Positions 1 through 7,436 of a stretch of DNA of 25,728 bases are shown one piece after another (the first letter of the stretch is position 1; every line of letters begins with the position of its first letter). Under the pieces are notes generated by a model. That model was not told the DNA's origin and searched no databases. It worked only from the letters and a program-made list of their open reading frames with translations. The position numbers were made by a program, and so were the translations under genes. Source of the stretch: CAZXFH01 sp964640055 (GTDB lineage: Bacteria > Fidelibacterota > UBA2242 > JAFGTP01); NCBI GenBank assembly GCA_964640055.1, contig CAZXFH010000042.1, positions 1 to 25,728 of the forward strand. The letters are read 5' to 3'.

Positions 1-94
1 TAATAAACCTGAAAATAAACTCTAATTGTGTCCAAAATTTCTTGACATTTAGCGGCTTGACTGTTAGCTCAGCTGGCTGACACCCCCTTCTTTT

Positions 95-110
95 CCCCCT
101 TGATAGGGGG
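95..110. repeat. C-run/G-run hairpin, REP-like
   Basis: CCCCCT and AGGGGG form a perfect 6-bp stem around the tetraloop TGAT. It resembles the inner stem of the larger palindrome at 395-437, so the two may belong to one dispersed family. No T-tract follows, so it is not a typical terminator. Confidence 0.45.
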
Positions 111-221
111 GCTTCGTTGGATTCGGTTTGTTTTATGGTTATTTTACTCAATCCATCTCAATAATATACACTCATTCATTTCATCATCCTTGCACCGATA
201 ATCCCAAGTTCCTCAGCCCTC

Positions 222-256
222 TGCTCTATGCTCTATGCTCTATGCTCTTTGCTCTC
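222..256. repeat. Tandem heptamer repeat TGCTCTA x5
   Basis: Five back-to-back 7-bp units: TGCTCTA three times, then TGCTCTT and TGCTCTC. The degenerating last two units suggest slippage followed by drift. No gene overlaps it. Its role is unknown; it may simply be a neutral minisatellite. Confidence 0.8.
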
Positions 257-394
257 TACCCCATGTGTCCTTCAAGTTTTAATTTGATTATTCAACCCCT
301 GCCGGGGTTACACCGGGTCTTGTTCGCTGGCATCTGGTCTTCTTGCTACCTGTTAAAATAAAAACCGCTCAACTCAGTGTCCCCTAAAATGTAG

Positions 395-437
395 CAACCC
401 CAAGGTCCCCCTTATCTAAGGGGGAGACAGGGGGTTG
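395..437. repeat. Nested REP-like palindrome
   Basis: There are two concentric stems. The outer arms are CAACCCC (395-401) and GGGGTTG (431-437). The inner arms are CCCCCTT (407-413) and AAGGGGG (418-424) around ATCT. Palindromes with CCCCCTT...AAGGGGG cores are common dispersed intergenic repeats in several phyla and are often mobilised by RAYT-type (Y1/TnpA-REP) transposases. No such transposase is in this window. Membership of a REP family is inferred from form only. Confidence 0.6.
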
Positions 438-501
438 TAATTACACCAGGCTGGAAAGATCGCTGCAGAATAGGTTTCCCAGCTTATCCATATCCGTTAA
501 T

Positions 502-517
502 CCCAACTTCAGTTGGG
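502..517. repeat. Short stem-loop
   Basis: CCCAAC (502-507) and GTTGGG (512-517) pair around the tetraloop TTCA. A G-run follows instead of a T-tract, so terminator function is not supported. Confidence 0.4.
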
Positions 518-544
518 GGGTTAGAAGGACCGTTTGAGTTTCGG

Positions 545-560
545 AACGGTTTTAACCGTT
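545..560. repeat. Inverted repeat AACGGTT-TT-AACCGTT
   Basis: Two 7-bp arms are separated by 2 bp. Nearby CCGTT copies (around 494 and 530) repeat the same core. The form suits a binding site for a dimeric protein, but no gene starts next to it on either strand, so a regulatory role is not supported. Confidence 0.35.
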
Positions 561-629
561 TGTCGTAGCGCGAATTGTTAAACAGTCGCCGTCATTATTC
601 TAGATAGGTTTATATGATAGAGGCAGGCT

Positions 630-1022
630 CTATTCCTCGTTTTTCAGCGTGCCAGCTTTAATCCAGCGCAAGGCCGGCGCCAGGGATCTAAAAGCCTCCA
701 TTTCCCAGGATAAATCCTCAACATCAGCATAGGTTTGTCCCATCCTTGACAACCCAAAATCCAGATCTGTGGCAGCGATTAGAGCGGTTCTACCCAGGGG
801 ACGCTTACTTTCGTGCTGTTTTATAAAACTGATGATTTTCTGTAATTCTTGCGACGATATCCGGTTTCCTGCTATTTTACGAAAGTCCCAAATCACATTG
901 GCGGACGGATTGCCTCTATAAAATTTTCGTAAGGCGGTCATTTGCTCCCGAAAAGTCAGTTCTCCTTCTGCTGTAAAGAGGGTCAAATCCCGCTTTTCAT
1001 CAATAGTTATAGTAATTGTCAT
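630..1022 (-). CDS. SpoIIAA/STAS-like small protein
   Basis: A 130-residue soluble protein. The pattern is a short N-terminal beta-strand pair (ITITIDEKRDLTLFTAEGEL), a helix, a 'NVIWDFR' strand, a long helix containing ISSQELQKIISFI, a 'RTALIAATDLDFGLSRM' strand-turn and a C-terminal helix. This alternation matches the SpoIIAA-like/STAS fold, which usually mediates protein-protein or small-ligand regulation. No enzyme motif is visible and the partner is unknown. I chose the ATG at 1022; an in-frame TTG two codons upstream is less likely. A candidate promoter lies at 1071-1099. The gene stands alone between spacers, reading toward 1. A weak 6-bp stem (617-633) straddles the stop but has no T-tract. 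Confidence 0.6.
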   Translation of the reverse strand: MTITITIDEKRDLTLFTAEGELTFREQMTALRKFYRGNPSANVIWDFRKIAGNRISSQELQKIISFIKQHESKRPLGRTALIAATDLDFGLSRMGQTYADVEDLSWEMEAFRSLAPALRWIKAGTLKNEE

Positions 1023-1070
1023 GCGCAAAATTCCGCTATGATGATATACAATTTGCTTTTAAAATATTTT

Positions 1071-1099
1071 TTCATATAATAACTCCCCGCCCACGTCAA
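1071..1099 (-). promoter_or_regulatory. Candidate promoter for the SpoIIAA-like gene
   Basis: On the minus strand, TTGACG (1099-1094) and TATGAA (1076-1071) are separated by 17 bp, about 50 bp upstream of the start codon. The -35 matches 5 of 6 bases and the -10 only 4 of 6. A second TTGACA lies just upstream. Confidence 0.35.
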
Positions 1100-1237
1100 A
1101 GTAGTGTCAAAATATGTTAAATCTTATTTTAATAAAAGAAGTTTAAATAGAAACCGCCTAAACAGACTTAACTGATCAGTAACATATATCAAAAACAGGC
1201 TTATTCGCTGGAAAAGATAGGTCTTATGGACGCTTTA

Positions 1238-2107
1238 TCAGAGTGAAAAGTCTGTTAAGGTATAAATATCTGTAGCGTCCATCCTTTTGCTTCCCGCGGG
1301 ATTATCAATAGTGGTGATAACCATCCCCAACACCGTGATTTCGCGCAGGATTAATCCCTGGGCACTGATATAATCGGTGATCCAGATATCATCATCCCAC
1401 TCACCATCATTATCCATATCATAAATAAATTTAACCTCATAGCAGTCAAAGGTCCCTATTGCCAGTTCAACTTCTTTCTTTTTTTCTACCAGTTTATCCA
1501 TCCGCCAGGGATCATTGGTCGCGCGATAGGTCCAGCGTTTACCAGCCTTTAGTGGATATGGCAGAATTTTTACCGGCGGTTCCTCAAATCGGATCGAATC
1601 GTCGAGGAATTGTGTAACAGGTGTCAGTGACTGAACATAATCCGATAACTGCCGATAGCTGTTGAATTCCAACCCTTTGAAGCAGATACACTGTCTTTTT
1701 TGGCTTTTAGGCAGGACAAGCGGGCCGCCCGCTTGATAGGCATAAATAAAAAGCCCGTTACTATTATTTTTGTAATATTGGACTCCCGTAGCCTGGTTTT
1801 GAACGGGATTAAAAGTACTGGTATCAAGGATCTCAGTAGCAATCATTTCATAGGTTTCAATAGAATCCTTAAGCGTGAGCTTGCGGGGAATAGAAACTGA
1901 GAGCTGCGAGCTATAGGTCAGGGTGTCGTCATATTGTTTTGTTTCCAGGGTATCGGTATATAAATATTGGATCCATTCCCGTTGATACTCCCAGGAATTA
2001 CCTATGGAAAGGGGGTAAATAAACTCATTTTTAGTGGTTTCCGGATCGCATTTTATGATGCATAAGCCCCACAATAAGAGTGGTAACCATTTATATTTTT
2101 GCATCAT
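1238..2107 (-). CDS. Probable exported protein of unknown function
   Basis: A 289-residue protein from the chosen ATG at 2107. It opens with a signal-peptide-like stretch: two Met, Lys/Tyr/Lys, then the hydrophobic LPLLLWGLCII followed by KCDPE. The Cys suggests a lipoprotein, but Lys at -1 does not fit a classical lipobox, so lipidation is uncertain. The mature part begins with 'FIYPLSIGNSWEYQRE' and later has 'PLKAGKRWTYRA', a repeated 'P-L-x-x-G-x-x-W-x-Y' pattern seen in secreted proteins of FCB-group bacteria. A C-terminal 'YDMDNDGEWDDDIW' acidic segment could bind a cation. The frame stays open upstream to a TTG at 2200, but those 31 extra residues are charged and would bury the signal peptide. 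A GGGG Shine-Dalgarno-like run sits 7 bases before the ATG. I do not recognise a function. Confidence 0.6.
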   Translation of the reverse strand: MMQKYKWLPLLLWGLCIIKCDPETTKNEFIYPLSIGNSWEYQREWIQYLYTDTLETKQYDDTLTYSSQLSVSIPRKLTLKDSIETYEMIATEILDTSTFNPVQNQATGVQYYKNNSNGLFIYAYQAGGPLVLPKSQKRQCICFKGLEFNSYRQLSDYVQSLTPVTQFLDDSIRFEEPPVKILPYPLKAGKRWTYRATNDPWRMDKLVEKKKEVELAIGTFDCYEVKFIYDMDNDGEWDDDIWITDYISAQGLILREITVLGMVITTIDNPAGSKRMDATDIYTLTDFSL

Positions 2108-2330
2108 CTTGTGCCCCGCTTTGTTATTGCTTTTAGATGAATCCTTGTCATAAATCAGTAACATTATCTTCTTTTTAAAATATATCCAGCGTACTCTCAA
2201 GAAAATTAAAAAAGATTTTATAGGAAGTCAAGTCCTGAATCACTCCATAAAATACTTGTATTTAAATTCAGCGCAGCCCAATTTTACCCTTCAGCGAGTT
2301 TGAGTTCAATTTTTACAGGAGAAAGCATTC

Positions 2331-3371
2331 ATGAAGATAAAAGCAGGTATATTGGGCGCCACCGGCTCCGTAGGGCAGAAATTTATCCAGCTGCTGGCCA
2401 CCCATCCCTGGTTTGAGATCAGTGCCCTGGGCGCATCGGAACGGTCCGCCGGAAAGCCCTATAAAGAGGCAGCCAACTGGTTTCTATCCCAACCTATTCC
2501 GCCGCTTGTAGCTGATATGACTGTCCGCGAATGTAAACCCGGTTTTCCGGCCCAGGTAATTTTTTCCGGACTGGATGCCGCGGTGGCCGGAGAGATAGAA
2601 GCCGCGTTTGCCCGGGCCGGTTATCCGGTGATCTCCAACTCCCGCAACCACCGCTTTGACCCGGATGTACCCCTGCTGATCCCGGAAGTGAATGCCGGTC
2701 ATTTAGAATTGATCAAGCAACAAAATTATGCCGGGGGGTTCATCGTCACCAATCCCAACTGTTCGACCATTGGACTGGTCATGGGCTTGAAACCACTGGA
2801 GGATCATTTCGGGATTAAGCGGGTGCATGTGGTCACCCTCCAGGCACTTTCCGGAGCAGGCTACCCCGGGGTTTCATCGCTGGATATCATTGACAATGCA
2901 GTGCCTTTCATCTCCGGTGAGGAACGCAAAATGGAAACCGAACCGCTGAAAATTCTGGGAAAACTGGATCAGGGTAGAATATTGCCGGCCGACTTCAAGA
3001 TCAGTGCGCAATGCAACCGGATAGCCGTGATCGACGGGCATCTGGAATGTGTCTCACTGCAGCTGAAATCTCCGGCTACCGAACAAGACATAATCCACAG
3101 TTGGCAGTCATACCGGGGTGCCCCCCAGGCTTTGAAACTGCCCAGCGCCCCGCAACAACCGATCCATTATTTTACCCAACCCTATTTACCCCAGCCCAAA
3201 CTGCAACGGGATCTGGAAAAGGGTATGGCACTGAGTATCGGCCGTTTGCAACACTGTGCCGCCCTGGAATATAAATTTGTCCTGCTCTCGCACAATACAG
3301 TACGCGGCGCAGCCGGGGCGGCGATTCTTAATGCTGAATTAATGCTTGAAAAAGGCTTGATAGAAAAATAA
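2331..3371 (+). CDS. asd: Aspartate-semialdehyde dehydrogenase, archaeal/fungal type
   Basis: Reduces 4-aspartyl phosphate to aspartate 4-semialdehyde with NADPH in the cytoplasm, the second step of the aspartate family. The 346 residues show an N-terminal Rossmann motif GATGSVGQ (9-16), the nucleophile Cys144 in 'NPNCSTIGLV', the conserved 'LSGAGYPGVSSLDIIDN' stretch (173-189), and Arg230 and His237 in 'CNRIAVIDGHLE'. These features and the length mark the archaeal/fungal branch rather than the usual enterobacterial one. The ATG has an AGGAG ribosome site at 2317-2321. It leads a three-gene plus-strand unit with lysC (22 bp downstream) and a UPF0280 gene. The order asd then lysC puts the second enzyme before the first. 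No lysine riboswitch-like structure is evident in the 130 bp upstream. Confidence 0.93.
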   Translation: MKIKAGILGATGSVGQKFIQLLATHPWFEISALGASERSAGKPYKEAANWFLSQPIPPLVADMTVRECKPGFPAQVIFSGLDAAVAGEIEAAFARAGYPVISNSRNHRFDPDVPLLIPEVNAGHLELIKQQNYAGGFIVTNPNCSTIGLVMGLKPLEDHFGIKRVHVVTLQALSGAGYPGVSSLDIIDNAVPFISGEERKMETEPLKILGKLDQGRILPADFKISAQCNRIAVIDGHLECVSLQLKSPATEQDIIHSWQSYRGAPQALKLPSAPQQPIHYFTQPYLPQPKLQRDLEKGMALSIGRLQHCAALEYKFVLLSHNTVRGAAGAAILNAELMLEKGLIEK

Positions 3372-3393
3372 AACTGTACTGAGTATCTAATCT

Positions 3394-4770
3394 ATGCCTA
3401 AGATCGTGGCTAAATTTGGCGGTTCCAACTTCAAGGATAAAAAGCATATCCAGAAGGTGGTCACTGCCATCCGCAATTACAATCAGCCGGTGATCGTGGT
3501 GGTTTCCGCTTTTTACGGGATCACCAATTACCTGGCAGAGATGCTGCTGAAGATCCGGGCGGATGAAGAGCAGATCAATCTGACTACTGATTTTCTTACG
3601 CGCATGAAACAGGATATTATTTACGAAAATATCCCGGATAAAAAGGATCGCCGGCAAATACTGCAACAGGTCATGGAACGCCTGAACCGGCTGGAACGGT
3701 ATTTTTTCGGTGTCCATTATATTGGTGAAATCCCGGATTTTCTGGAAGATATCGTGCTTAGCTACGGCGAACGGTTCAGTTCTCTATTACTGACCTATTT
3801 TCTGCAGTATAACGGACTGGAAGCCGTAGAGTGTTTACCCGAAAAAATGGGCTTTTACACCGACGGCGAGTTTGGCAATGCCACGGTTGACTTTGCTGCA
3901 GCTGAGGATGCGGTGCGAGCTAAATTATCAGGTGATAAGATCTATGTGGTCCCTGGTTTTTACGGCATTTCCCAGGCCGGCAAAGTAACCCTCTTAGGCC
4001 GGGGCGGTAGCGACTATTCAGCCGCTGCCGTAGCCCGCTGCGTACAGGCCCAATCCCTGGATATCTGGAAGGATGTGGACGGCTTTTTGAGTGCTGACCC
4101 CCAACTGGTTAAAAATCCGCAACAGGTGGCTGAACTCAGCTACCGGGAAGCAGCCGAATTGGCTTATTTCGGCGCGAAAATTTTGCATCCCCGGACTGTG
4201 GAACCGTTGATGTCGCATAATATTCCCATCCGGATCTTTAACATCAATACATGCGGACAATCCATGACCCCTTTCTCGGTAATCAAGGCCCATGGGAAAC
4301 GCAGTCAGCAGGTGGTAAAAAGTGTTACCTACAGCGATGACTTTGGCATTTTAAAACTAAAAGGACCCGGCGTAGGCATCAAACCCGGCATCCTGGCCAA
4401 AGTGACCACCGCGCTGGACAACCACCGCATCAACATCAAATCGGTGATCACCGCCCAAACCTCGATCAACTTTCTATTCTCCCTGAATAATCTGGAACGG
4501 GCCTACGAGATCACCTCCCAGCTAGGTCTCAAAGCGGTGGGTGAGATCCTGGTTGAAGAGGATCTGACTCTGATCGCGCCCGTGGGTGAGGGGATTCTGG
4601 AAAAACATGGCATTGCCGCCCGTATGTTCAGCGCAGTCTCCCGCAAAAAGATCAATATTCAGATTATTTCCCTAGGGGCTTCTCCGGTAGCCGCCTATTT
4701 TATTGTTCATCGCCGGGACCGGGACGCGGCTGTGCGGGAAATTCATAAAGAATTTTTCGGATACGAATAA
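3394..4770 (+). CDS. lysC: Aspartokinase with C-terminal ACT domains
   Basis: Phosphorylates aspartate, the entry step to lysine, methionine, threonine and aspartate semialdehyde. The 458 residues have an amino-acid-kinase domain with KFGGSN (7-12), 'SYGERFSS' and 'GRGGSDYSAAAVA' with 'DIWKDVDGFLSADP', then 'YFGAKILHPRTVEP'. Two ACT-like regulatory segments follow from roughly residue 310 ('ILKLKGPGVGIKPGILAKV' and 'LTLIAPVGEGILEKHG'), so feedback inhibition is expected. The usual KFGGTS/KFGGSS is KFGGSN here, a small departure in the phosphate-binding loop. There is no homoserine dehydrogenase fusion. It lies 22 bp after asd and 20 bp before the UPF0280 gene. The ribosome site is weak, so translation may depend on asd. 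Confidence 0.93.
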   Translation: MPKIVAKFGGSNFKDKKHIQKVVTAIRNYNQPVIVVVSAFYGITNYLAEMLLKIRADEEQINLTTDFLTRMKQDIIYENIPDKKDRRQILQQVMERLNRLERYFFGVHYIGEIPDFLEDIVLSYGERFSSLLLTYFLQYNGLEAVECLPEKMGFYTDGEFGNATVDFAAAEDAVRAKLSGDKIYVVPGFYGISQAGKVTLLGRGGSDYSAAAVARCVQAQSLDIWKDVDGFLSADPQLVKNPQQVAELSYREAAELAYFGAKILHPRTVEPLMSHNIPIRIFNINTCGQSMTPFSVIKAHGKRSQQVVKSVTYSDDFGILKLKGPGVGIKPGILAKVTTALDNHRINIKSVITAQTSINFLFSLNNLERAYEITSQLGLKAVGEILVEEDLTLIAPVGEGILEKHGIAARMFSAVSRKKINIQIISLGASPVAAYFIVHRRDRDAAVREIHKEFFGYE

Positions 4771-4790
4771 TGGCCGTCAGGTAATAAAAA

Positions 4791-5531
4791 ATGTGGCAGC
4801 CACGCATCTATCGCGACCAGCAAAATCAAGACCGCTGGCATAGTTTTACAGTTACACACCAGGAAACGGATATGTGGATCGGCGTTGACCACGCCGGTTT
4901 CCATCCCTCTCTCAAATCCTTCTGTCACCAACATATAGGCCGCCTGCGGGATAAATTGGATAATTATATCCGGCAACATCCACACTTTGAAAAAAGTCTG
5001 ACCCCTCTGGGATTATCCAGCCCTGCGCCCCTTGAAATCCGGCAGATGAATTCTGCTGCCCAAAAAGCCATGGTCGGCCCCATGAGTACGGTGGCCGGTC
5101 TGTTCGCCCAGACCGTGGGTCAAACAATATTACGTCAATCTAAGGTTTCCGAAGTGGTCATTGAAAATGGCGGCGATCTTTTTCTGGCCATCAAAAAAAA
5201 ACTAATACTTTCCATATATGCCGGAAATTCGCCCCTGTCCCACAAAATCGGGGTGGTCATTCCCCCGGAATATACTCCCCTGGGCGTGTGTACCTCATCC
5301 GGAACCGTGGGCCCTTCGCGCAGTTTTGGCCGGGCCGATGCAGTCATGATCGCCTGCCGGGATACCCCACTCGCTGATGCCTATGCCACTGCCTTGGGCA
5401 ATCAGGTTAAAAAAAGTGCTGATATTGAGCGGGTACTAGCCAAAATTAAAAGGATTCCTGAAATTTTATCAGCAGTTATTATTTTCAAGGAGCGGTTGGG
5501 CGTAACCGGACATTTCGAGCTGTGCCGCTAA
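4791..5531 (+). CDS. UPF0280 (COG2122) ApbE-related protein
   Basis: A 246-residue cytoplasmic protein recognised as the UPF0280/COG2122 family by 'VGPMSTVAGLFAQ' (95-107), 'VVIENGGDLFL' (122-132), the hallmark 'GVCTSSGTVGPS' (165-176, Cys167), 'SFGRADAV' (178-185) and 'ADAYATALGNQVK'. The fold is related to the flavin transferase ApbE, but the family is distinct. As I recall, the Methanosarcina acetivorans member (MA1715) aids sulfide assimilation, and COG2122 genes co-occur with a DUF39/NIL-ferredoxin route that makes homocysteine from aspartate semialdehyde. Its place directly after asd and lysC, 20 bp away on the same strand, fits that role well, though the partner proteins are not in this window. 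The exact chemistry is unknown. An AGG ribosome site precedes the ATG. Confidence 0.85.
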   Translation: MWQPRIYRDQQNQDRWHSFTVTHQETDMWIGVDHAGFHPSLKSFCHQHIGRLRDKLDNYIRQHPHFEKSLTPLGLSSPAPLEIRQMNSAAQKAMVGPMSTVAGLFAQTVGQTILRQSKVSEVVIENGGDLFLAIKKKLILSIYAGNSPLSHKIGVVIPPEYTPLGVCTSSGTVGPSRSFGRADAVMIACRDTPLADAYATALGNQVKKSADIERVLAKIKRIPEILSAVIIFKERLGVTGHFELCR

Positions 5532-5615
5532 CTATTTTCGCAATAAAAGGCTACAAATATTACAACGCCCCTGTTGGAAATCCGTCTACTGACAGACAGG
5601 ACTCTACCTGCTGAT

Positions 5616-5643
5616 AAATCCCAAATCACAAACAAATCCCAAG
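5616..5643. repeat. AAATCCC-type repeat, left copy of an inverted pair
   Basis: AAATCCC, AAATCAC and AAACAAATCCC follow one another. The reverse complement is a run of GGGATTTG units like those at 5844-5880, so the two blocks form an imperfect inverted pair about 200 bp apart. Confidence 0.5.
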
Positions 5644-5843
5644 CACTCCCGATACGGTACCTGATGCATTCATCTTTCATTACCCCAGTATGCTCATACT
5701 TCGCTACGGAGCAAGCCCCAGTGAAAAAAATATCACAGGGCGGGCAGGGCAGGCGCAAGCTCCCTACCGGGACAGGCAAGCACCCAATTCCAAACATAAG
5801 GCACACCGTTGATTGTTTTGGTCATTGTGATTTCGGTAATTGG

Positions 5844-5880
5844 AATTTATTTGTTATTTGGGATTTGTTATCCGGGATTT
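5844..5880. repeat. GGGATTTG-type repeat, right copy of an inverted pair
   Basis: ATTTATTTGTTATTTGGGAT and GGGATTT units in tandem, with drift. Similar low-complexity runs occur in spacers of many environmental bacteria. The function is unknown. Confidence 0.5.
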
Positions 5881-6005
5881 TCCTAATTCAAACCGTTCCC
5901 CGGAAAACGTCAGAGAATCTCCAACCTCAGCCTCAACCTTTCCCTCTCCCCCATATCGATAAAACAACAAAATATCTTCTTTGCGCTCTTTGCCTGTCCC
6001 GCCCG

Positions 6006-6032
6006 TCCCGATAAGATTATCATTTATCGGGG
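6006..6032. repeat. Stem-loop CCCGATAA/TTATCGGG
   Basis: A perfect 8-bp stem (6007-6014 with 6024-6031) around a 9-base loop, extended by a T-G pair. No T-run follows on either strand, so a terminator is not supported. It could still stabilise a 3' transcript end from either side. Confidence 0.45.
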
Positions 6033-6269
6033 AAATCTGGGCAAAGCGAAGGTATTTCATCAGAGTTTTCCGTCTTCCGTATATCCCTACACCCATAACC
6101 CCTCCCCTTTCCCCGGATATCTATCCTGTCCGTATTGTTTCACCCCCACGGAGGTTTACCGCAACTCCACCTCCGGGAGGGTATTATAAATTGAACCACT
6201 ACAATAAATTGTGGTGCTATTCCTATTCCAATCCGACTTCCATATTCCCTTATTCCCCTATTACCTCTA

Positions 6270-7436
6270 TTATTCAAATTCCTCCGCCACTTGTCGATAG
6301 GCTTCCCGGAAAGGCACTCCCTGTTTGACCAGCTCATAAACCTTCTCCGTGGCATACAGTTCCTTGGTCATCCCGGTTGCACAGCGCTCAGGATTAACCT
6401 TAAGTTTTCCGAATATCAGCATCAGAATTTGAAGGCTATCGCTAGTAATCGCAAAACTGCGCAGCAGGGGCTCCTTCTGGAGCTGAAAATCACGGTGATA
6501 ACCGCAGCTCAGATTGGCGGACAGGCTTTTTATGTGCATTTCGGCGGATAGGATAGCATGATAATTAGCCCGCATGATTTCCAAGACATCGGGATTCTTT
6601 TTGTGGGGCATGATCGAACTTCCGGTGGTGAACTCCTCTGGCAACTCAAAATAACCCAGTACCGGCATACTGAAAATGATCAATTCACTGGCATATTTAT
6701 TGACATCAAACATGATAAAGTTTAAAAGTGCTAAAATCATGCCCTCAAATTTACCCCGGCTGAACTGGGCGTAAATCCCATTCTCCTGCACACGCGTAAA
6801 GCCCAATTCTTTGGCTGTAAGCTGGCGATCAATTTCTATGGGAATGCCATAACCCGCGCCACTTCCCAAAGGTGACTGATCAATTAATTTCCTGACCGCC
6901 CCTAATTGTTGTCGATTATCCTGTATACTGTCCAGCAGGGCCTGGCCCCACAGTTGAATACTGGAGGGCATGGCCGGACGGGTATGCGTATAGCCGGGTA
7001 ACTTTATATCACCGTAGCGGGCTATAAAACCCTTTAGGGTCTGATGCAGCTCAAGGAGCTGTTCCTCAATAATTTGCAACTGTGCTTTATAATACAACCG
7101 CAAGGTGGTTAAAACCTGATCATTACGGGAGCGGGCGGTATGGATCTTTTTACCGGTATCGCCCAACTTGTCAATCAGGTAATTCTCAACAGCCGTATGG
7201 CAGTCCTCGTCCTCGGGCTTAACAGCAAGACCATTCTTTTCAATGTTTGGCAGTACAGCCAGAATATTATCCCGCTCTTTTTGCGTTAAAATACCAATCT
7301 TGGCGAGCATTCGGGCATGGGCCATGGAGACCCGCACATCGTACTTGATCAATTCCTGATCCAGCTGATAATCTTTCCCCACTGTATAGCGCTCAATTTC
7401 CTTATGCAATGGTTGTCCTTTTTGCCAGAGTTTCAT
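6270..7436 (-). CDS. argH: Argininosuccinate lyase, short C-terminus
   Basis: Splits argininosuccinate into arginine and fumarate, the last arginine step. Fumarase/aspartase-superfamily motifs are intact: 'HTARSRNDQ' (99-107), 'YTHTRPAMPSS' with His151, and the signature 'GSSIMPHKKNPD' (272-283). At 388 residues it is well short of the usual 450-460. It stops just after 'PFREAYRQVAEEFE', where family members normally continue for another 50 or more residues of the third domain. I checked the other two frames beyond the stop and saw no continuation. The catalytic residues sit in domains one and two, so activity is plausible. The start is the ATG at 7436, overlapping the argC stop by 4 bp (ATGA), with a strong AAGGAGG site inside argC. 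It is the last gene of the arg operon and abuts a repeat-bearing spacer. Confidence 0.92.
   Translation of the reverse strand: MKLWQKGQPLHKEIERYTVGKDYQLDQELIKYDVRVSMAHARMLAKIGILTQKERDNILAVLPNIEKNGLAVKPEDEDCHTAVENYLIDKLGDTGKKIHTARSRNDQVLTTLRLYYKAQLQIIEEQLLELHQTLKGFIARYGDIKLPGYTHTRPAMPSSIQLWGQALLDSIQDNRQQLGAVRKLIDQSPLGSGAGYGIPIEIDRQLTAKELGFTRVQENGIYAQFSRGKFEGMILALLNFIMFDVNKYASELIIFSMPVLGYFELPEEFTTGSSIMPHKKNPDVLEIMRANYHAILSAEMHIKSLSANLSCGYHRDFQLQKEPLLRSFAITSDSLQILMLIFGKLKVNPERCATGMTKELYATEKVYELVKQGVPFREAYRQVAEEFE

Larger units (their letters stand above)
1..629. other. Gene-free spacer with short repeats and palindromes
   Basis: No convincing gene lies in this stretch. Its open frames are short, low in complexity and follow the repeats. 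It holds a heptamer tandem repeat (222-256), two C-run/G-run palindromes (95-110 and 395-437) and two further inverted repeats (502-517 and 545-560), each listed separately. This is the make-up of a chromosomal spacer that collects REP-like elements. The neighbouring gene on the right is on the minus strand and ends here, so its transcript runs into this spacer. A TTGACA hexamer at 42-47 has no good -10 partner and no gene downstream. Confidence 0.7.
5532..6269. other. 738-bp gene-free spacer between convergent operons
   Basis: This lies where the asd unit (plus) and the arg operon (minus) converge. Frames open here give low-complexity products that mirror the DNA repeats, so no gene is called. 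It holds mirrored AAATCCC/GGGATTT blocks (5616-5643 and 5844-5880), a strong stem-loop (6006-6032), a GGAGGT/ACCTCC pair (6150-6155 and 6169-6174) and, next to argH on the minus strand, a drifted run of GGGAATA-like units (about 6225-6270). No clear intrinsic terminator with a T-tract is visible for either operon. Confidence 0.7.

Noticed and set aside
55..85. tRNA-like TAGCTCAGCTGGC motif
   Set aside because: It matches the D-arm consensus, but the D-stem does not close, and no anticodon arm, acceptor pairing or T-arm follows. Perhaps a decayed fragment or chance.
128..361. 77-codon open frame on the plus strand
   Set aside because: Its product follows the TGCTCTA repeat and is low in complexity, with no domain, no ribosome site and no neighbour support.
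2201..2330. Lysine riboswitch or leader control before asd
   Set aside because: The 130 bp are too short and show no conserved long helices or terminator; only the AGGAG ribosome site is clear.
5735..5753. G-rich run as a possible G-quadruplex
   Set aside because: Only three runs of GGG are followed by a GG run, so a stable three-tier structure is not supported.
5574..6014. 146-codon open frame in the convergent spacer
   Set aside because: It starts without a ribosome site and runs through the mirrored AAATCCC/GGGATTT repeats; the residues mirror those repeats and match no family I know.
6185..6225. Hairpin ACCAC/GTGGT as the arg operon terminator
   Set aside because: Only five pairs, a long loop and no T-tract on the minus strand.
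6140..6355. Frameshifted C-terminal remnant of argH
   Set aside because: I translated the other frames past the argH stop and found no residues resembling the missing ArgH end.
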